A stretch of 64,000 bases of DNA from Actinomyces slackii (GTDB taxonomy: Bacteria; Actinomycetota; Actinomycetes; Actinomycetales; Actinomycetaceae): the NCBI RefSeq assembly GCF_900637295.1, contig NZ_LR134363.1, positions 2,170,001 to 2,234,000 on the forward strand, read 5' to 3'. Each line of letters begins with the position of its first letter. Position 1 is the stretch's first letter. Positions 1 through 9,655 of this stretch are shown piece by piece. Both the position numbers and the translations under genes were made by a program. The notes beneath the pieces are model-generated. The model worked only from the letters and a program-made list of their open reading frames with translations, was not told the origin of the DNA and did no database searches.

Positions 1-870
1 GTGAACGACTCCAAGCAGCCCGGCCTGATCGACTCGTCCGCCTCCAATCCGGAGGAGAAGGTCTTCCCTGTCCCCGCACCACTGGAGTCCCACGGGCCCG
101 CGCGGGTGATATCGATGTGCAACCAGAAGGGCGGGGTGGGCAAGACCACCACCACCATCAATCTGGGGGCTGCCCTGGCCGAGTACGGCCGCAGGGTCCT
201 CATCGTGGACTTCGACCCCCAGGGCGCGGCCTCCGCGGGCCTGGGCATCAACGCCCACGAGCTGGACTCGACGATCTACGACCAGCTGGTCGCCAACAAG
301 CCCGATGTGGGCACGATCATCCACGGCACCACGGTTCACGGCCTGGACATCGTGCCGGCCAACATCGACCTGTCCGCCGCCGAGGTCCAGCTGGTCAACG
401 AGGTCGCCCGGGAGCAGGCCCTCAAGCGCGTGCTGCGCCCGGTCATGGACGTCTACGACGTCATCCTCGTGGACTGCCAGCCCTCCCTGGGGCTGCTGAC
501 CATCAACGCCCTGACCGCCTCCCACGGCGTCATCATCCCCCTGGAGACCGAGTTCTTCGCCCTGCGCGGCGTGGCCCTCCTGGTGGAGACCGTCGAGCGG
601 GTCACCGACCGCCTCAACGGCAGCCTCGAGATCGATGGGATCCTGGCCACCATGGTCGACACCCGCACCCTGCACTCGCGCGAGGTGCTCGAGCGCCTGG
701 AGCAGGCCTTCGGGGACAAGCTCTTCGACACCCGGATCCGGCGCACCGTGAAGTTCCCGGACGCCTCAGTGGCCAGCGAGCCCATCACCAGCTACGCCCC
801 CACCCACCCGGGGGCCGAGGCCTACCGCCGCCTGGCACGGGAGATCATCGCGCGCGGCGATGTCGCCTGA
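1..870 (+). CDS. parA: ParA/Soj-type chromosome-partitioning ATPase
   Basis: This is a ParA/MinD-family ATPase of about 289 residues that would act on the nucleoid in chromosome segregation. The deviant Walker A motif KGGVGKTT lies at residues 43-50, after an N-terminal extension of about 35 residues. The segment VDFDPQG follows near residue 65 and VDCQPSLG near residue 157, as in Walker A' and B of this family. It starts with GTG at base 1, so the true start could lie upstream of the window. It overlaps scpA by 11 bases, and parA-scpA-scpB-rluB is a standard actinobacterial operon. Because parB is not adjacent, this is probably the scpAB-linked ParA-like paralogue rather than the origin-proximal ParA. 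That last point is inference. Confidence 0.9.
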   Translation: MNDSKQPGLIDSSASNPEEKVFPVPAPLESHGPARVISMCNQKGGVGKTTTTINLGAALAEYGRRVLIVDFDPQGAASAGLGINAHELDSTIYDQLVANKPDVGTIIHGTTVHGLDIVPANIDLSAAEVQLVNEVAREQALKRVLRPVMDVYDVILVDCQPSLGLLTINALTASHGVIIPLETEFFALRGVALLVETVERVTDRLNGSLEIDGILATMVDTRTLHSREVLERLEQAFGDKLFDTRIRRTVKFPDASVASEPITSYAPTHPGAEAYRRLAREIIARGDVA

Positions 871-1735
871 GCCCGGCGAACCCCCACTGGAGGTCCCCCT
901 CCCGCAGGAGCCGCCCGCCGCATCTGCCGCCGCATCGGCCCAGGAGCAGGGGCCGGTGCGCGTGGCCGGCTTCAACGTGGCGCTGCCCCAGTTCGAGGGG
1001 CCCTTCGACCTGCTGCTCAGCCTCATCGCGCGCAGGCGCCTGGATGTCACCGAGCTGGCGCTGGCCGAGGTCACCGACGAGTTCATCGCGCATATGCGCG
1101 CCGACTGGGACCTGGGGCGGGCCAGCGAGTTCCTCGTGGTCGCCTCCACGCTCCTGGCGCTCAAGGCCCACCGCCTCCTGCCCCAGGAGGAGGGCGAGGA
1201 GGCCCCGGACCTAGAGCTGCTGGAGGCCCGCGACCTGCTCTTCGCCCGCTTGCTCCAGTACCGCGCCTACAAGGAGGCGGCCGCCGGCTTCCGGGATCTG
1301 GCCGAGGGCGCCTCGCGAAGCCACCCCCGCGTCGTCGGCCTGGAGCCCCACCTGGCCGCCCTCCTGCCCCGGCTGGTGGCCACCATCAGCCCCGAGGACC
1401 TCGCCCGCCTGGCGGTGGCCGCCCTCACCCGACCCGACCACCCCGGCGTCCGGACCGTCCATCTTCATGAGGCCGTGCCCGTGGGCGAGCAACTGGGGCT
1501 CATCGTCACCAGACTCCGGAGCCACGGCACCCTGACCTTCGCGCAGATCATCGAGGATGCCGAGCGCACGGCCGTCGTCGTCGCCCGGTTCCTGGCGATT
1601 CTGCTCCTGCACCGCCAGGGAGGCGCGGAGCTGGACCAGGAGGAGGCCATGGGTGAGATCACGGTGCGGTGGTGCGGCGACCAGGACGGCATCATGGGCA
1701 TCATGGAGGCCGATGTCGAGGAGGAGTTCGCATGA
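860..1735 (+). CDS. scpA: Segregation and condensation protein ScpA
   Basis: This is the kleisin subunit that bridges SMC heads and binds ScpB in the bacterial condensin complex. The family signature FEGPFDLLLSLI lies near residues 45-57, followed by the typical helical stretch FLVVASTLLALKAHRLLP. The C-terminal winged-helix part ends in the acidic tail EADVEEEFA. The N-terminal 35 residues are Pro/Ala/Glu rich and low complexity. The ATG at 860 overlaps the parA stop by 11 bases and the gene overlaps scpB by 4 bases (ATGA), so translation is probably coupled. At 291 residues it is within the usual size range. Confidence 0.93.
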   Translation: MSPEPGEPPLEVPLPQEPPAASAAASAQEQGPVRVAGFNVALPQFEGPFDLLLSLIARRRLDVTELALAEVTDEFIAHMRADWDLGRASEFLVVASTLLALKAHRLLPQEEGEEAPDLELLEARDLLFARLLQYRAYKEAAAGFRDLAEGASRSHPRVVGLEPHLAALLPRLVATISPEDLARLAVAALTRPDHPGVRTVHLHEAVPVGEQLGLIVTRLRSHGTLTFAQIIEDAERTAVVVARFLAILLLHRQGGAELDQEEAMGEITVRWCGDQDGIMGIMEADVEEEFA

Positions 1736-2415
1736 GCCAGGCGCCAGCGCACACTGACCAGGCCTCCCATTCCCCGCGGGGCACTGCTCAGCAGGCCCCC
1801 CAGCAGGCCCCCCAGCAGGCCATGGTCAGCGCCGTGGCCGCCCCCCAGCTGCGCAGCGCGGCCGAGGCGATCCTCATCGTCGCCGATGAGCCGGTGACCA
1901 CCGCGGCGATGGCGGAGGCCCTGGGGCTGCAGGACAGCGCCGCCGACCAGCTCCTGGAGGAGCTGGCCGCTGAGTACCGGGGCGAGGACTCGGGCTCTCG
2001 GCCGCGAGGATTCGTGCTGCGGCGCGCAGCCGGCGGCTGGCGGCTGGCCTCGGCGCCCGAGCACGCCGACCTGGTGGAGGCCTTCGTCATCGGAGGAGCC
2101 ACGGCCCGCCTGTCCCAGGCCGCCCTGGAGACCCTGGCCGTCATCGCCTACCGCCAGCCGGTGACGCGCGGACGAGTCGCCGCGATCCGGGGGGTCAATG
2201 TGGACGGCGTGGTGCGCACCCTGCACGCCCGGGGCCTGATCGAGGAGACCGGCACCGAGCCCTCGGGCGCCATCCTCTACCGCACCACCGCGGAGTTCCT
2301 GGAGTATCTGGGAATCGACTCGCTGGAGGACCTGCCTCCCCTGGCCCCCTACCTGCCCGGCCCCGAGGCCCTGGGCGACCTCCATGAGGAGCTGACCGAC
2401 AGGAGCATGCGATGA
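1732..2415 (+). CDS. scpB: Segregation and condensation protein ScpB
   Basis: This is the winged-helix partner of ScpA in the SMC-ScpAB condensin (227 residues). Family-typical segments are AAEAILIVADEPVTTAAMAEAL and LSQAALETLAVIAYRQPVTR, with RGVNVDGVVRTLHARGLI after them. The frame stays open upstream inside scpA, but the ATG at 1732 forms an ATGA overlap with the scpA stop and gives the expected length. Residues 20-31 contain a threefold APQQ-type repeat encoded by near-identical 12-base units at 1791-1823, in an N-terminal tail that looks disordered. It overlaps the next gene by 4 bases. Confidence 0.93.
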   Translation: MSQAPAHTDQASHSPRGTAQQAPQQAPQQAMVSAVAAPQLRSAAEAILIVADEPVTTAAMAEALGLQDSAADQLLEELAAEYRGEDSGSRPRGFVLRRAAGGWRLASAPEHADLVEAFVIGGATARLSQAALETLAVIAYRQPVTRGRVAAIRGVNVDGVVRTLHARGLIEETGTEPSGAILYRTTAEFLEYLGIDSLEDLPPLAPYLPGPEALGDLHEELTDRSMR

Positions 2416-3380
2416 GAGCACGAGCACGCGGGGCTCAGCCGATCCCCCCGGGGGACTTCGGCGGTGAGGAGTTCTACGACGACGACGATCTCGAGGAGCT
2501 CGACGAGGGCGCTGATGCCGCCGAGCTCGCGGCCTTCGACGCCGAGGCCATGGGCGAGGACGAGGAGGAGCGGGCCTGGCAGGACCGTGAGCGCGCCGGG
2601 CGGGGCGGGGAGCGGGACCCGCATGTGGCCGGGGGCCAGCGCCTCCAGAAGGTGCTCGCCCACGCCGGGGTCGCCTCCCGGCGCGCCAGTGAGCAGATGA
2701 TCTCCCAGGGGCGCGTGACCGTCGACGGCGTCACCGTCTGGGAGCCGGGCCTGCGCGTGGACCCCGCCGCCCAGGAGATCCGCGTGGACGGCACGCGGAT
2801 CCTGACCAACCCGGATCATGTCACCGTGCTCCTGCACAAGCCCGCCGGCGTGGTCACCACCATGGAGGACCCTCAGGGCCGTGAGACGGTCGCCCAGTAC
2901 GGTCAGCGCTTCCTGGAGGAGCATCCGGAGCTTTCCCAGGCCATCCGCCTCATCCACGTCGGGCGGCTGGACACCGAGACCGAGGGGCTGCTGCTGCTGT
3001 CCAATGACGGCGAACTCGCCCATCGGCTCATGCATCCCAGCTATGAGATCGCCAAGACCTATGTGGCCATTGTCGAGGGGCAGGTCGAGCCGTGGGTGCC
3101 GCGCAAGCTGCGCCGCGGCATCGAGCTGGAGGACGGCCCGGCCCAGGCCGACCGGGTCACCGTCAAGGACTCCGGGCCTGGCGGCTCCATCGTGGAGATC
3201 ACCCTGCACTCGGGGCGCAACCGGATCGTGCGGCGCATGCTGGCCGAGGTGGGTCACCCGGTCAGGCGCCTGGCGCGCACCCGGCTCGGCCCCCTGGGGG
3301 TGGCGGGCCTGGCGCCGGGGCAGATGCGGCGGCTCAGCCGTGAGGAGATCATGGCGCTGCAGAAGGAGGTCGGGCTGTGA
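2412..3380 (+). CDS. rluB: 23S rRNA pseudouridine synthase, RluB/RsuA family
   Basis: This is a pseudouridine synthase of the RsuA/RluB/E/F family, expected to isomerise a uridine in the large-subunit rRNA. An S4 RNA-binding domain (QRLQKVLAHAGVASRR) lies at about residues 76-125, and the catalytic motif GRLD at residues 184-187 makes Asp187 the predicted nucleophile. The block SGRNRIVRRMLAEVGHPV near the C terminus is also typical. An acidic extension of about 70 residues rich in Glu/Asp precedes the S4 domain and is common in actinobacterial versions. The ATG overlaps the scpB stop. Assignment to RluB rather than another RsuA-family member rests on the scpB neighbourhood. Confidence 0.88.
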   Translation: MRARARGAQPIPPGDFGGEEFYDDDDLEELDEGADAAELAAFDAEAMGEDEEERAWQDRERAGRGGERDPHVAGGQRLQKVLAHAGVASRRASEQMISQGRVTVDGVTVWEPGLRVDPAAQEIRVDGTRILTNPDHVTVLLHKPAGVVTTMEDPQGRETVAQYGQRFLEEHPELSQAIRLIHVGRLDTETEGLLLLSNDGELAHRLMHPSYEIAKTYVAIVEGQVEPWVPRKLRRGIELEDGPAQADRVTVKDSGPGGSIVEITLHSGRNRIVRRMLAEVGHPVRRLARTRLGPLGVAGLAPGQMRRLSREEIMALQKEVGL

Positions 3381-4558
3381 GCGGGATCGATGACCTGCAC
3401 GGCATGGGCGATTCCCGTGGGCGCGCCTCGACGCAGGGGCCGGTCCTCGTGGTGGGCACCGGGCTGCTGGGCACCTCCCTGGCACTGGCGCTGACCGCCG
3501 CCGGCGTGGAGGTCCAGCTCAGCGACACCTCGCCCACCTCCCTGGCCCTGGCCCGGGACATGGGCGCGGGCAGGCCCCGCCAGGACGGTGACCCCCAACC
3601 GCGCATCGTCGTGGTGGCCACGCCACCGGATGTGGCGGCCGCCGTTGTCCTGCGCGCCCTGGAGGAGCACCCCTCGGCCGTGGTCACCGATGTCGCCTCG
3701 GTCAAGAACCGGGTGGCCGCCGAGGTGCGGGCGCACGCTGGCAGCGGCGTGAGCCGCTATGTGGGCAGCCATCCCATGGCCGGACGGGAGCGCTCGGGCG
3801 CGGTGGCCGCCGACTCCGACCTGTTCGCCGGGCGCCCCTGGGTGATCGTGGGGGAGGGGGCCGACCCCGACGCGGAGCTGGCCATCAGGAACCTGGCCGT
3901 GGACGCTGGCGCCACCCCCGTGCGCATGGGCGCCGCCGAGCACGATCAGGCCGTGGCGGCCGTCTCGCATATGCCCCAGCTCGTCTCCTCCCTGGTGGCG
4001 GCCCGCCTCGAGGGCCTGGGCGAGCCCGCCCTGTCCCTGGCCGGCCAGGGCCTGCGCGATGTCACGCGGATCGCGGCCTCCGATGCGCGCCTGTGGTCGG
4101 CGATCGTCGTGGGCAACGCGGGGCCGGTGGCCGAGCTCCTTCGGGAGCTGCGCGAGGACCTCGACGCCCTCCTGGCCGGGATCGAGCCGGCCGCCCTGGA
4201 CCCCGACAGCCCCGAGTACGCCGCCTCGGGCAGGGCGGAGACCATCGCCCCCGGCGCGGTGGGAGCGATCACGGATGTCATGATCCGCGGCCATGCCGGA
4301 CAGGCCCGCATCCCGGGCAAGCACGGCGGGGCGCCGCGCCGCTACGCCGAGGTCCAGGTGCTCGTGCCCGACTCCGCGGGCCAGCTGGGACGGCTCTTCG
4401 GCGATATCGGCCAGGCTGGGGTCTCCGTCGAGGACTTCGCCCTGGAGCACTCGGCGGGCCAGAGCGCCGGCATCGCCATGGTCTCCGTGCTCCCCGCCGC
4501 CGCCCAGGGCCTGGAGGAGGCGCTGGACGCCAAGGGCTGGCGCGTCGTCGGCTCCTGA
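3377..4558 (+). CDS. tyrA: Prephenate dehydrogenase with C-terminal ACT domain
   Basis: This is an NAD(P)-dependent prephenate (or arogenate) dehydrogenase of tyrosine biosynthesis, 393 residues. The Rossmann motif VVGTGLLGTSLA lies at residues 24-35. The substrate-binding segment GSHPMAGRERSG sits near residue 130 and carries the usual SHPMAG motif. The C-terminal 75 residues (AEVQVLVPDSAGQLGRLFGD) look like an ACT domain, which would allow feedback by tyrosine. The GTG start at 3377 overlaps the rluB stop by four bases and follows a strong ribosome-binding site (AAGGAGGT), so it belongs to the parA-scp operon. The aromatic product specificity cannot be read from the sequence. Confidence 0.88.
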   Translation: MSGIDDLHGMGDSRGRASTQGPVLVVGTGLLGTSLALALTAAGVEVQLSDTSPTSLALARDMGAGRPRQDGDPQPRIVVVATPPDVAAAVVLRALEEHPSAVVTDVASVKNRVAAEVRAHAGSGVSRYVGSHPMAGRERSGAVAADSDLFAGRPWVIVGEGADPDAELAIRNLAVDAGATPVRMGAAEHDQAVAAVSHMPQLVSSLVAARLEGLGEPALSLAGQGLRDVTRIAASDARLWSAIVVGNAGPVAELLRELREDLDALLAGIEPAALDPDSPEYAASGRAETIAPGAVGAITDVMIRGHAGQARIPGKHGGAPRRYAEVQVLVPDSAGQLGRLFGDIGQAGVSVEDFALEHSAGQSAGIAMVSVLPAAAQGLEEALDAKGWRVVGS

Positions 4559-4581
4559 GCGAGGGCGGCGGGCAGAGCGCG

Positions 4582-4611
4582 CCGGGCGGCCTCATGGGCC
4601 TCAGCGCCCGG
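4582..4611 (+). terminator. GC-rich hairpin after tyrA
   Basis: A perfect 7-base outer stem (CCGGGCG paired with CGCCCGG) encloses a second GGCC/GGCC stem. It lies 24 bases after the tyrA stop and about 100 bases before cmk-der. There is no T-tract, so this is at best a factor-assisted terminator or a messenger-stabilising hairpin. Confidence 0.35.
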
Positions 4612-4710
4612 GTCCTGTGTGCGGACTCATCCGGCCCAATCCGCGTCGATGCGCCCGATTGTGGGACGCTTGGCCCCGTTGACGCCAATCACTGACGCCT
4701 GGAGGGCACC

Positions 4711-6873
4711 ATGGGAATCGTCGTCGCCATCGACGGGCCGAGCGGATCGGGCAAGTCCACGGTCTCCAAGGCTGTCGCCGCCGAGCTGGGCCTGGCCTAC
4801 CTCGACACCGGCGCCATGTACCGGGCCGCCGCCTGGTGGTGCGAGCATGAGGGCATCGACCTGGCCGATGCCCAGGCGGTGGCCGCAGCAGTGGAGGCCA
4901 TGCCCCTGAGCGTTGGCCTGGACCCCGCCCGGCCCGTCTTCACCTGCGCCGGCCAGGACATCACCGAGGCCATCCGCGAGCCGCATATCGCCGCCGTGGT
5001 CTCCGCCGTGGCCACCAATCTGGCGGTGCGCGCCGAGCTCGCCCGGCGCCAGCGCGAGATCATCAGCGCCGAGCGCCAGGGCCATGACTCCTCCTTCTCC
5101 GGCGGCGCGGGAATCGTCGCCGAGGGGCGCGACATCACCACCGTCATCGCCCCGGATGCCGACGCCCGCCTCCTGGTGACCGCCTCCCAGGAGGCGCGCC
5201 TGGCCCGCCGCGCCGATGAGCTCGAGCGCGCCGGCAAGGCGGTCGAGGCGGCCGACCTGCGCGACCAGGTGCTGCGCCGCGACCGCGACGACTCCACCGT
5301 CTCCCAGTTCCTCACCGCGCTCGAGGGCGTGACCCTCGTGGACACCTCCGAGCTGAGCCTGGATGAGTCCATCGCCCGCGTCCTGGACCTGGTGGAGCAG
5401 GCCGTCGATGAGGCGGCCGCCCAGGACGCTGAGGAGGACCTGCGCGCCCAGGCCATGCGCCTGGGCCTGGAGGACTACGAGCTCGACGAGGAGGACCGCG
5501 CCCTCCTGGAGGCCGACGGCGATGCCCCGGCCGCCGAGCGAGTCGAGCCCGGCCTGCCGGTGCTGGCCGTCGTCGGCCGCCCCAACGTGGGCAAGTCCAC
5601 TCTGGTCAACAGGGTGCTGGGACGCAGGGTCGCCGTCGTCCAGGACACTCCGGGAGTGACCCGTGACCGCGTCTCCTACCCGGCTGAGTGGGCGGGGCGG
5701 CGCTTCACCATCGTGGACACCGGGGGCTGGGAGGTCGACGTCAAGGGCCTGGAGGCCTCGGTGGCGGCCCAGGCGGAGGTCGCCGTGGAGATGGCCGACG
5801 CCGTCCTGCTCGTGGTCGACGCCCAGGTGGGCATCACCGAGACCGACGCGCGTGTGGTCTCCATGCTGCGCCGCAGCGGCAAGCCCGTGGTCCTGGCCGC
5901 CAACAAGGTGGACTCCCCGGCCCAGGAGGGGGACGCGGCGGCCCTGTGGAACCTGGGGCTGGGGGAGCCCTTCCCGGTCTCGGCCCTGCACGGCCGGGGA
6001 AGTGGCGAGGTGCTCGACGCCGTCATGGAGGCGCTGCCTGAGGTCTCCGCCGTGGCCGGGGCGGCGCCCGAGGGCGACCTGCACCGCATCGCCCTGGTGG
6101 GGCGCCCCAACGTGGGCAAGTCCTCCCTGCTCAACGCCATCGCCGGCGCCGAGCGGGTGGTGGTCAACGAGACCGCGGGGACCACGCGCGACCCGGTTGA
6201 CGAGATCATCGAGCTCGAGGGCCGCAAGTGGGTGTTCGTGGACACCGCCGGCATCAGGCGGCGCGTCAAGCAGTCGCGGGGGGCGGACTACTACGCCGTG
6301 CTGCGCACCCAGGGGGCCATCGAGAAGGCCGAGGTGGCCGTGGTATTGCTGGACGCCTCTGAGACGATCACCGAGCAGGACGTGCGCGTCATCCAGCAGG
6401 CCGTGGACGCCGGCCGGGCCCTGGTGCTGGTCAACAACAAGTGGGACCTGGTCGATGAGGAGCGCCGCGGCATGCTCGACTGGGAGGTCGAGCACGACCT
6501 GGCCCATGTCTCCTGGGCGCCGCATATCAACCTGGCCGCCCGCACCGGGTGGCACACCAACCGCCTGGTGCGCGCCTTGGACGCCGCCCTGGAGGGGTGG
6601 AGAACGCGCGTGCCCACGGGGCGGCTCAACGGGTTCCTTGGAGAGCTGCAGTCGGCCACGCCCCACCCGGTGCGCGGCGGCAAGCAGCCGCGCATCCTGT
6701 TCGCCACCCAGGCGCAGGTGGCCCCTCCGCGGATCGTCATCTTCACCACCGGCTTCCTGGACGCCGGCTACCGGCGCTTCATCGAGCGGCGCCTGCGCGA
6801 GGAGTTCGGCTTCGTGGGCACGCCCATCCAGATCGGGGTGCGCGTGCGCGAGAAGCGCAAGCGGGGTCGGTGA
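4711..6873 (+). CDS. cmk-der: Fused cytidylate kinase and GTPase Der
   Basis: This is a bifunctional protein of 720 residues. The N-terminal 230 residues are CMP kinase (CMP + ATP to CDP + ADP), with the P-loop GPSGSGKS at residues 9-16, [10 protein letters not shown] and [11 protein letters not shown]. The rest is Der (EngA), a ribosome-assembly GTPase with two G domains, each with a GRPNVGKS P-loop (near residues 289 and 464), and a C-terminal KH-like domain ending in basic residues. An acidic linker of about 50 residues joins the halves. Such fusions are known in Actinomyces and Bifidobacterium relatives. The start ATG follows GGAGGG. A 151-base gap separates it from tyrA. Confidence 0.93.
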   Translation: MGIVVAIDGPSGSGKSTVSKAVAAELGLAYLDTGAMYRAAAWWCEHEGIDLADAQAVAAAVEAMPLSVGLDPARPVFTCAGQDITEAIREPHIAAVVSAVATNLAVRAELARRQREIISAERQGHDSSFSGGAGIVAEGRDITTVIAPDADARLLVTASQEARLARRADELERAGKAVEAADLRDQVLRRDRDDSTVSQFLTALEGVTLVDTSELSLDESIARVLDLVEQAVDEAAAQDAEEDLRAQAMRLGLEDYELDEEDRALLEADGDAPAAERVEPGLPVLAVVGRPNVGKSTLVNRVLGRRVAVVQDTPGVTRDRVSYPAEWAGRRFTIVDTGGWEVDVKGLEASVAAQAEVAVEMADAVLLVVDAQVGITETDARVVSMLRRSGKPVVLAANKVDSPAQEGDAAALWNLGLGEPFPVSALHGRGSGEVLDAVMEALPEVSAVAGAAPEGDLHRIALVGRPNVGKSSLLNAIAGAERVVVNETAGTTRDPVDEIIELEGRKWVFVDTAGIRRRVKQSRGADYYAVLRTQGAIEKAEVAVVLLDASETITEQDVRVIQQAVDAGRALVLVNNKWDLVDEERRGMLDWEVEHDLAHVSWAPHINLAARTGWHTNRLVRALDAALEGWRTRVPTGRLNGFLGELQSATPHPVRGGKQPRILFATQAQVAPPRIVIFTTGFLDAGYRRFIERRLREEFGFVGTPIQIGVRVREKRKRGR

Positions 6874-6978
6874 TGAGCGAGGGCTCGACGGCCAATCGGC
6901 GCGATTCGGGTGCGGCAGGCCCAGGTGTGGGGGTACCGTGTGACCCACACTGCACTGGCACTGACGGAAGGCATCGCG

Positions 6979-7737
6979 ATGCGCACGGCATGCGGCATTG
7001 ACATCGGAGGATCGGGGATCAAAGGTGCGCTGGTGGATCTGGACACCGGCGAGTTCATCGGCGACAGGGTGCGCATCGAGACGCCCCAGCCCGCACTTCC
7101 CGATTCGGTCGCCCAGGTCTGCCGGCAGATCGTCGATGCCCTTGAGGTTGGCCAGGACGTGCCCGTGGGCGTCACTCTGCCCGCTCCGATCGTCCACGGC
7201 GTCGTGCCCTTCATGGCCAACCTGGACCAGACATGGACCGGCATCAATGTCGATGAGCTGATGACCAAGCACCTTGGCCGCCCCTCGCACGCGCTCAACG
7301 ACGCGGACGCCGCAGGCCTGGCGGAGGTGGCCTATGGCGCCGCCAAGGACGTCAAGGGGACGGTCATCGTCACCACTCTTGGCACGGGCATCGGCTCGGC
7401 GGTCGTCGTGGATGGGACCCTGGTCCCTAATACGGAGCTCGGCCACCTGGAGATCGATGGCCATGACGCCGAGACCCGTGCCTCCTCCGCGCAGAAGGAG
7501 CTGCAGGACCTGGGCTGGAAGCGGTGGGCCAAGCGCCTCCAGCGCTACTACAGCCACGTCGAGATGCTCTTCTCCCCGGATCTGCTGGTCGTGGGCGGCG
7601 GCGTGTCCAAGAAGCATGAGAAGTTCCTGCCCCTGCTCGACCTGCGAGCGCCGATCGTCCCGGCCGCCCTGCTCAACACCGCGGGCATCGTCGGTGCCGC
7701 CTACGAGGCCGCTCGCGCCGTCGAGCGCCAGGGGTAG
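6979..7737 (+). CDS. ppgK: Polyphosphate/ATP-dependent glucokinase
   Basis: This is a ROK-family sugar kinase of 252 residues that phosphorylates glucose to glucose-6-phosphate, using polyphosphate and/or ATP in the actinobacterial family. Visible motifs are the phosphate loop [12 protein letters not shown] near residue 6, [10 protein letters not shown] near residue 105 with the catalytic Asp, and [10 protein letters not shown] near residue 133. The frame is open to 6910, but the ATG at 6979 has a GGAAGG site just upstream and begins with the family N terminus. It sits immediately before pgi, so glucose phosphorylation and isomerisation are neighbours. Polyphosphate use is inferred from family and phylum. 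Confidence 0.85.
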   Translation: MRTACGIDIGGSGIKGALVDLDTGEFIGDRVRIETPQPALPDSVAQVCRQIVDALEVGQDVPVGVTLPAPIVHGVVPFMANLDQTWTGINVDELMTKHLGRPSHALNDADAAGLAEVAYGAAKDVKGTVIVTTLGTGIGSAVVVDGTLVPNTELGHLEIDGHDAETRASSAQKELQDLGWKRWAKRLQRYYSHVEMLFSPDLLVVGGGVSKKHEKFLPLLDLRAPIVPAALLNTAGIVGAAYEAARAVERQG

Positions 7738-7838
7738 CGCCGCTCGCTCCCTGAGGGTGAGGCGATCCGGTAAGTCAGCGGGGCGGGCGCAGGGCCGCTG
7801 AGCGCGGCGGGGACGGCCCATGGAGCCGGGGCAGCCCG

Positions 7839-7844
7839 TAGACT
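7839..7844 (+). promoter_or_regulatory. Candidate -10 box for a leaderless pgi transcript
   Basis: The hexamer TAGACT fits the actinobacterial TANNNT consensus. It ends seven bases before the pgi ATG, and no purine-rich ribosome-binding site lies between them. This spacing would place the transcription start at or next to the start codon. Confidence 0.45.
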
Positions 7845-7851
7845 GGGGCGC

Positions 7852-9507
7852 ATGCTCAAGCCTGTTGATGCCACCACCACCGACGCCTGGACCACCCTCA
7901 CCGAGCTCCGCTCCACCCTCTCCCCGGATCTGCGCTCCTGGTTCGCCGAGGACCCTGAGCGCGCCCAGCGCTACTGCCTCGAGCTCGGCGACCTGTTCGT
8001 CGACCTGTCGAAGAACTATCTCACCGACGAGGTCCGCGACGCCCTGGCGGCCCTGGCCATCGAGGTCGATGTCCCCGGGCGCCGCGACGCCATGTATGCC
8101 GGCGAGCGCATCAACGTCACCGAGGACCGGGCGGTCCTGCACACGGCGCTGCGCCGCCCCGCCACGGACTCCCTGAGCGTGGACGGCCAGGACGTCGTCG
8201 CCGATGTTCATGAGGTGCTGGAGAGGGTCTACGACTTCGCCCGCCGCGTGCGCTCGGGGGAGTGGACCGGGGTGACCGGCAAGCGCATCGAGACGGTCGT
8301 CAACATCGGCATCGGGGGCAGCGACCTGGGGCCCGTCATGGTCTACGAGGCGCTCAAGCCCTACGTCCAGGAGGGCCTGGAGTGCCGCTTCATCTCCAAT
8401 ATCGACCCGGCCGACTGCGCGGAGAAGGTCAAGGGCCTGGACCCGGAGACCACCCTGTTCATCGTGGCCTCCAAGACCTTCACCACCCTGGAGACCCTCA
8501 CCAACGCCCGCATGGCCCGCGACTGGTTCCTGGAGGCCCTGGCCGCCAAGGGCGTGGAGACTGAGGGGGCGATCGCCAAGCACTTCGTGGCCGTGTCCAC
8601 CGCGCTGGACAAGGTCGCCGAGTTCGGCATCGACCCGGCCAACGCCTTCGGCTTCTGGAACTGGGTAGGCGGGCGCTACTCGGTGGACTCCGCCGTGGGC
8701 ACGGTCCTGGCCGTGGCGATCGGCCCCGAGCGCTTCGCCGAGTTCCTGGCCGGCTTCCACACCGTGGATGAGCACTTCGCCACCAAGGAGCCGGCCGAGA
8801 ACGTCCCCATGCTCATGGGCCTGCTCAACGTCTGGTACGTCAACTTCTTCCAGGCCGGCTCCCACGCCATCCTGCCCTACGCCCAGTACCTCCACCGCTT
8901 CGCCGCCTACCTCCAGCAGCTGACCATGGAGTCCAACGGCAAGTCGGTGCGCTGGGACGGCAGCCCCGTGACCACGCAGACCGGAGAGGTGTTCTGGGGC
9001 GAGCCCGGCACCAACGGCCAGCACGCCTTCTACCAGCTCATCCACCAGGGCACCCAGCTCATCCCGGCCGACTTCATCGCCGTGGCCACGCCCGCCCACC
9101 CCACCAAGGATGGGGGAGTGGATGTCCACGAGCTGTTCCTGTCCAACTACCTGGCCCAGACGGCCGCCCTGGCCTTCGGCAAGACCGCCGAGGAGGTGCG
9201 CGCCGAGGGCACGCCCGAGGAGATCGTGCCCGCCCGTGTGTTCACCGGCAACAAGCCGACGACCTCGATCCTCGCCCCCGCGCTCACCCCGAGCGTCGTG
9301 GGCCAGCTCATCGCCCTGTATGAGCACATCACCTTCACCCAGGGCATCGTGTGGGGGATCGACTCCTTCGACCAGTGGGGCGTGGAGCTGGGCAAGAAGC
9401 TCGCCCTGGAGATCGCCCCGGCCGTCCAGGGCGACGCCGCGGCCCTGGAGGCACAGGACGCCTCCACCCAGGGCCTCATCGCCCGCTACCGCCAGTGGAG
9501 GCAGTGA
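7852..9507 (+). CDS. pgi: Glucose-6-phosphate isomerase
   Basis: This cytoplasmic enzyme interconverts glucose-6-phosphate and fructose-6-phosphate. At 551 residues it has full family length. It contains [13 protein letters not shown] near residue 148, [12 protein letters not shown] near 183, [13 protein letters not shown] near 206, the conserved MESNGKSV near 360, the catalytic-region [18 protein letters not shown] near 385, and the C-terminal signature [10 protein letters not shown] near 505. The start is the ATG at 7852; no Shine-Dalgarno is visible and translation may be leaderless. Located after ppgK and convergent with the LacI gene. Confidence 0.95.
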   Translation: MLKPVDATTTDAWTTLTELRSTLSPDLRSWFAEDPERAQRYCLELGDLFVDLSKNYLTDEVRDALAALAIEVDVPGRRDAMYAGERINVTEDRAVLHTALRRPATDSLSVDGQDVVADVHEVLERVYDFARRVRSGEWTGVTGKRIETVVNIGIGGSDLGPVMVYEALKPYVQEGLECRFISNIDPADCAEKVKGLDPETTLFIVASKTFTTLETLTNARMARDWFLEALAAKGVETEGAIAKHFVAVSTALDKVAEFGIDPANAFGFWNWVGGRYSVDSAVGTVLAVAIGPERFAEFLAGFHTVDEHFATKEPAENVPMLMGLLNVWYVNFFQAGSHAILPYAQYLHRFAAYLQQLTMESNGKSVRWDGSPVTTQTGEVFWGEPGTNGQHAFYQLIHQGTQLIPADFIAVATPAHPTKDGGVDVHELFLSNYLAQTAALAFGKTAEEVRAEGTPEEIVPARVFTGNKPTTSILAPALTPSVVGQLIALYEHITFTQGIVWGIDSFDQWGVELGKKLALEIAPAVQGDAAALEAQDASTQGLIARYRQWRQ

Positions 9508-9655
9508 CGCCAGTGACGTCAGGGCGGTGTGCCCGCACCGGCTGGCGAAGGACGGGTCCGAGGCCTCTCGGGAACTTCCCTGCGGGAGTGACTGACCGAG
9601 ATCTCACGGTGCTTGCCGTCCGCCCCGAGATTTCCGCGTCTCGATCCCGTGCGCC

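Noticed and set aside
4627-9327. A 1566-codon open frame on the minus strand
   Set aside because: It runs antisense to cmk-der, ppgK and pgi, all with clear motifs, and its translation is a low-complexity Gly/Arg/His/Asp mix typical of high-GC shadow frames.
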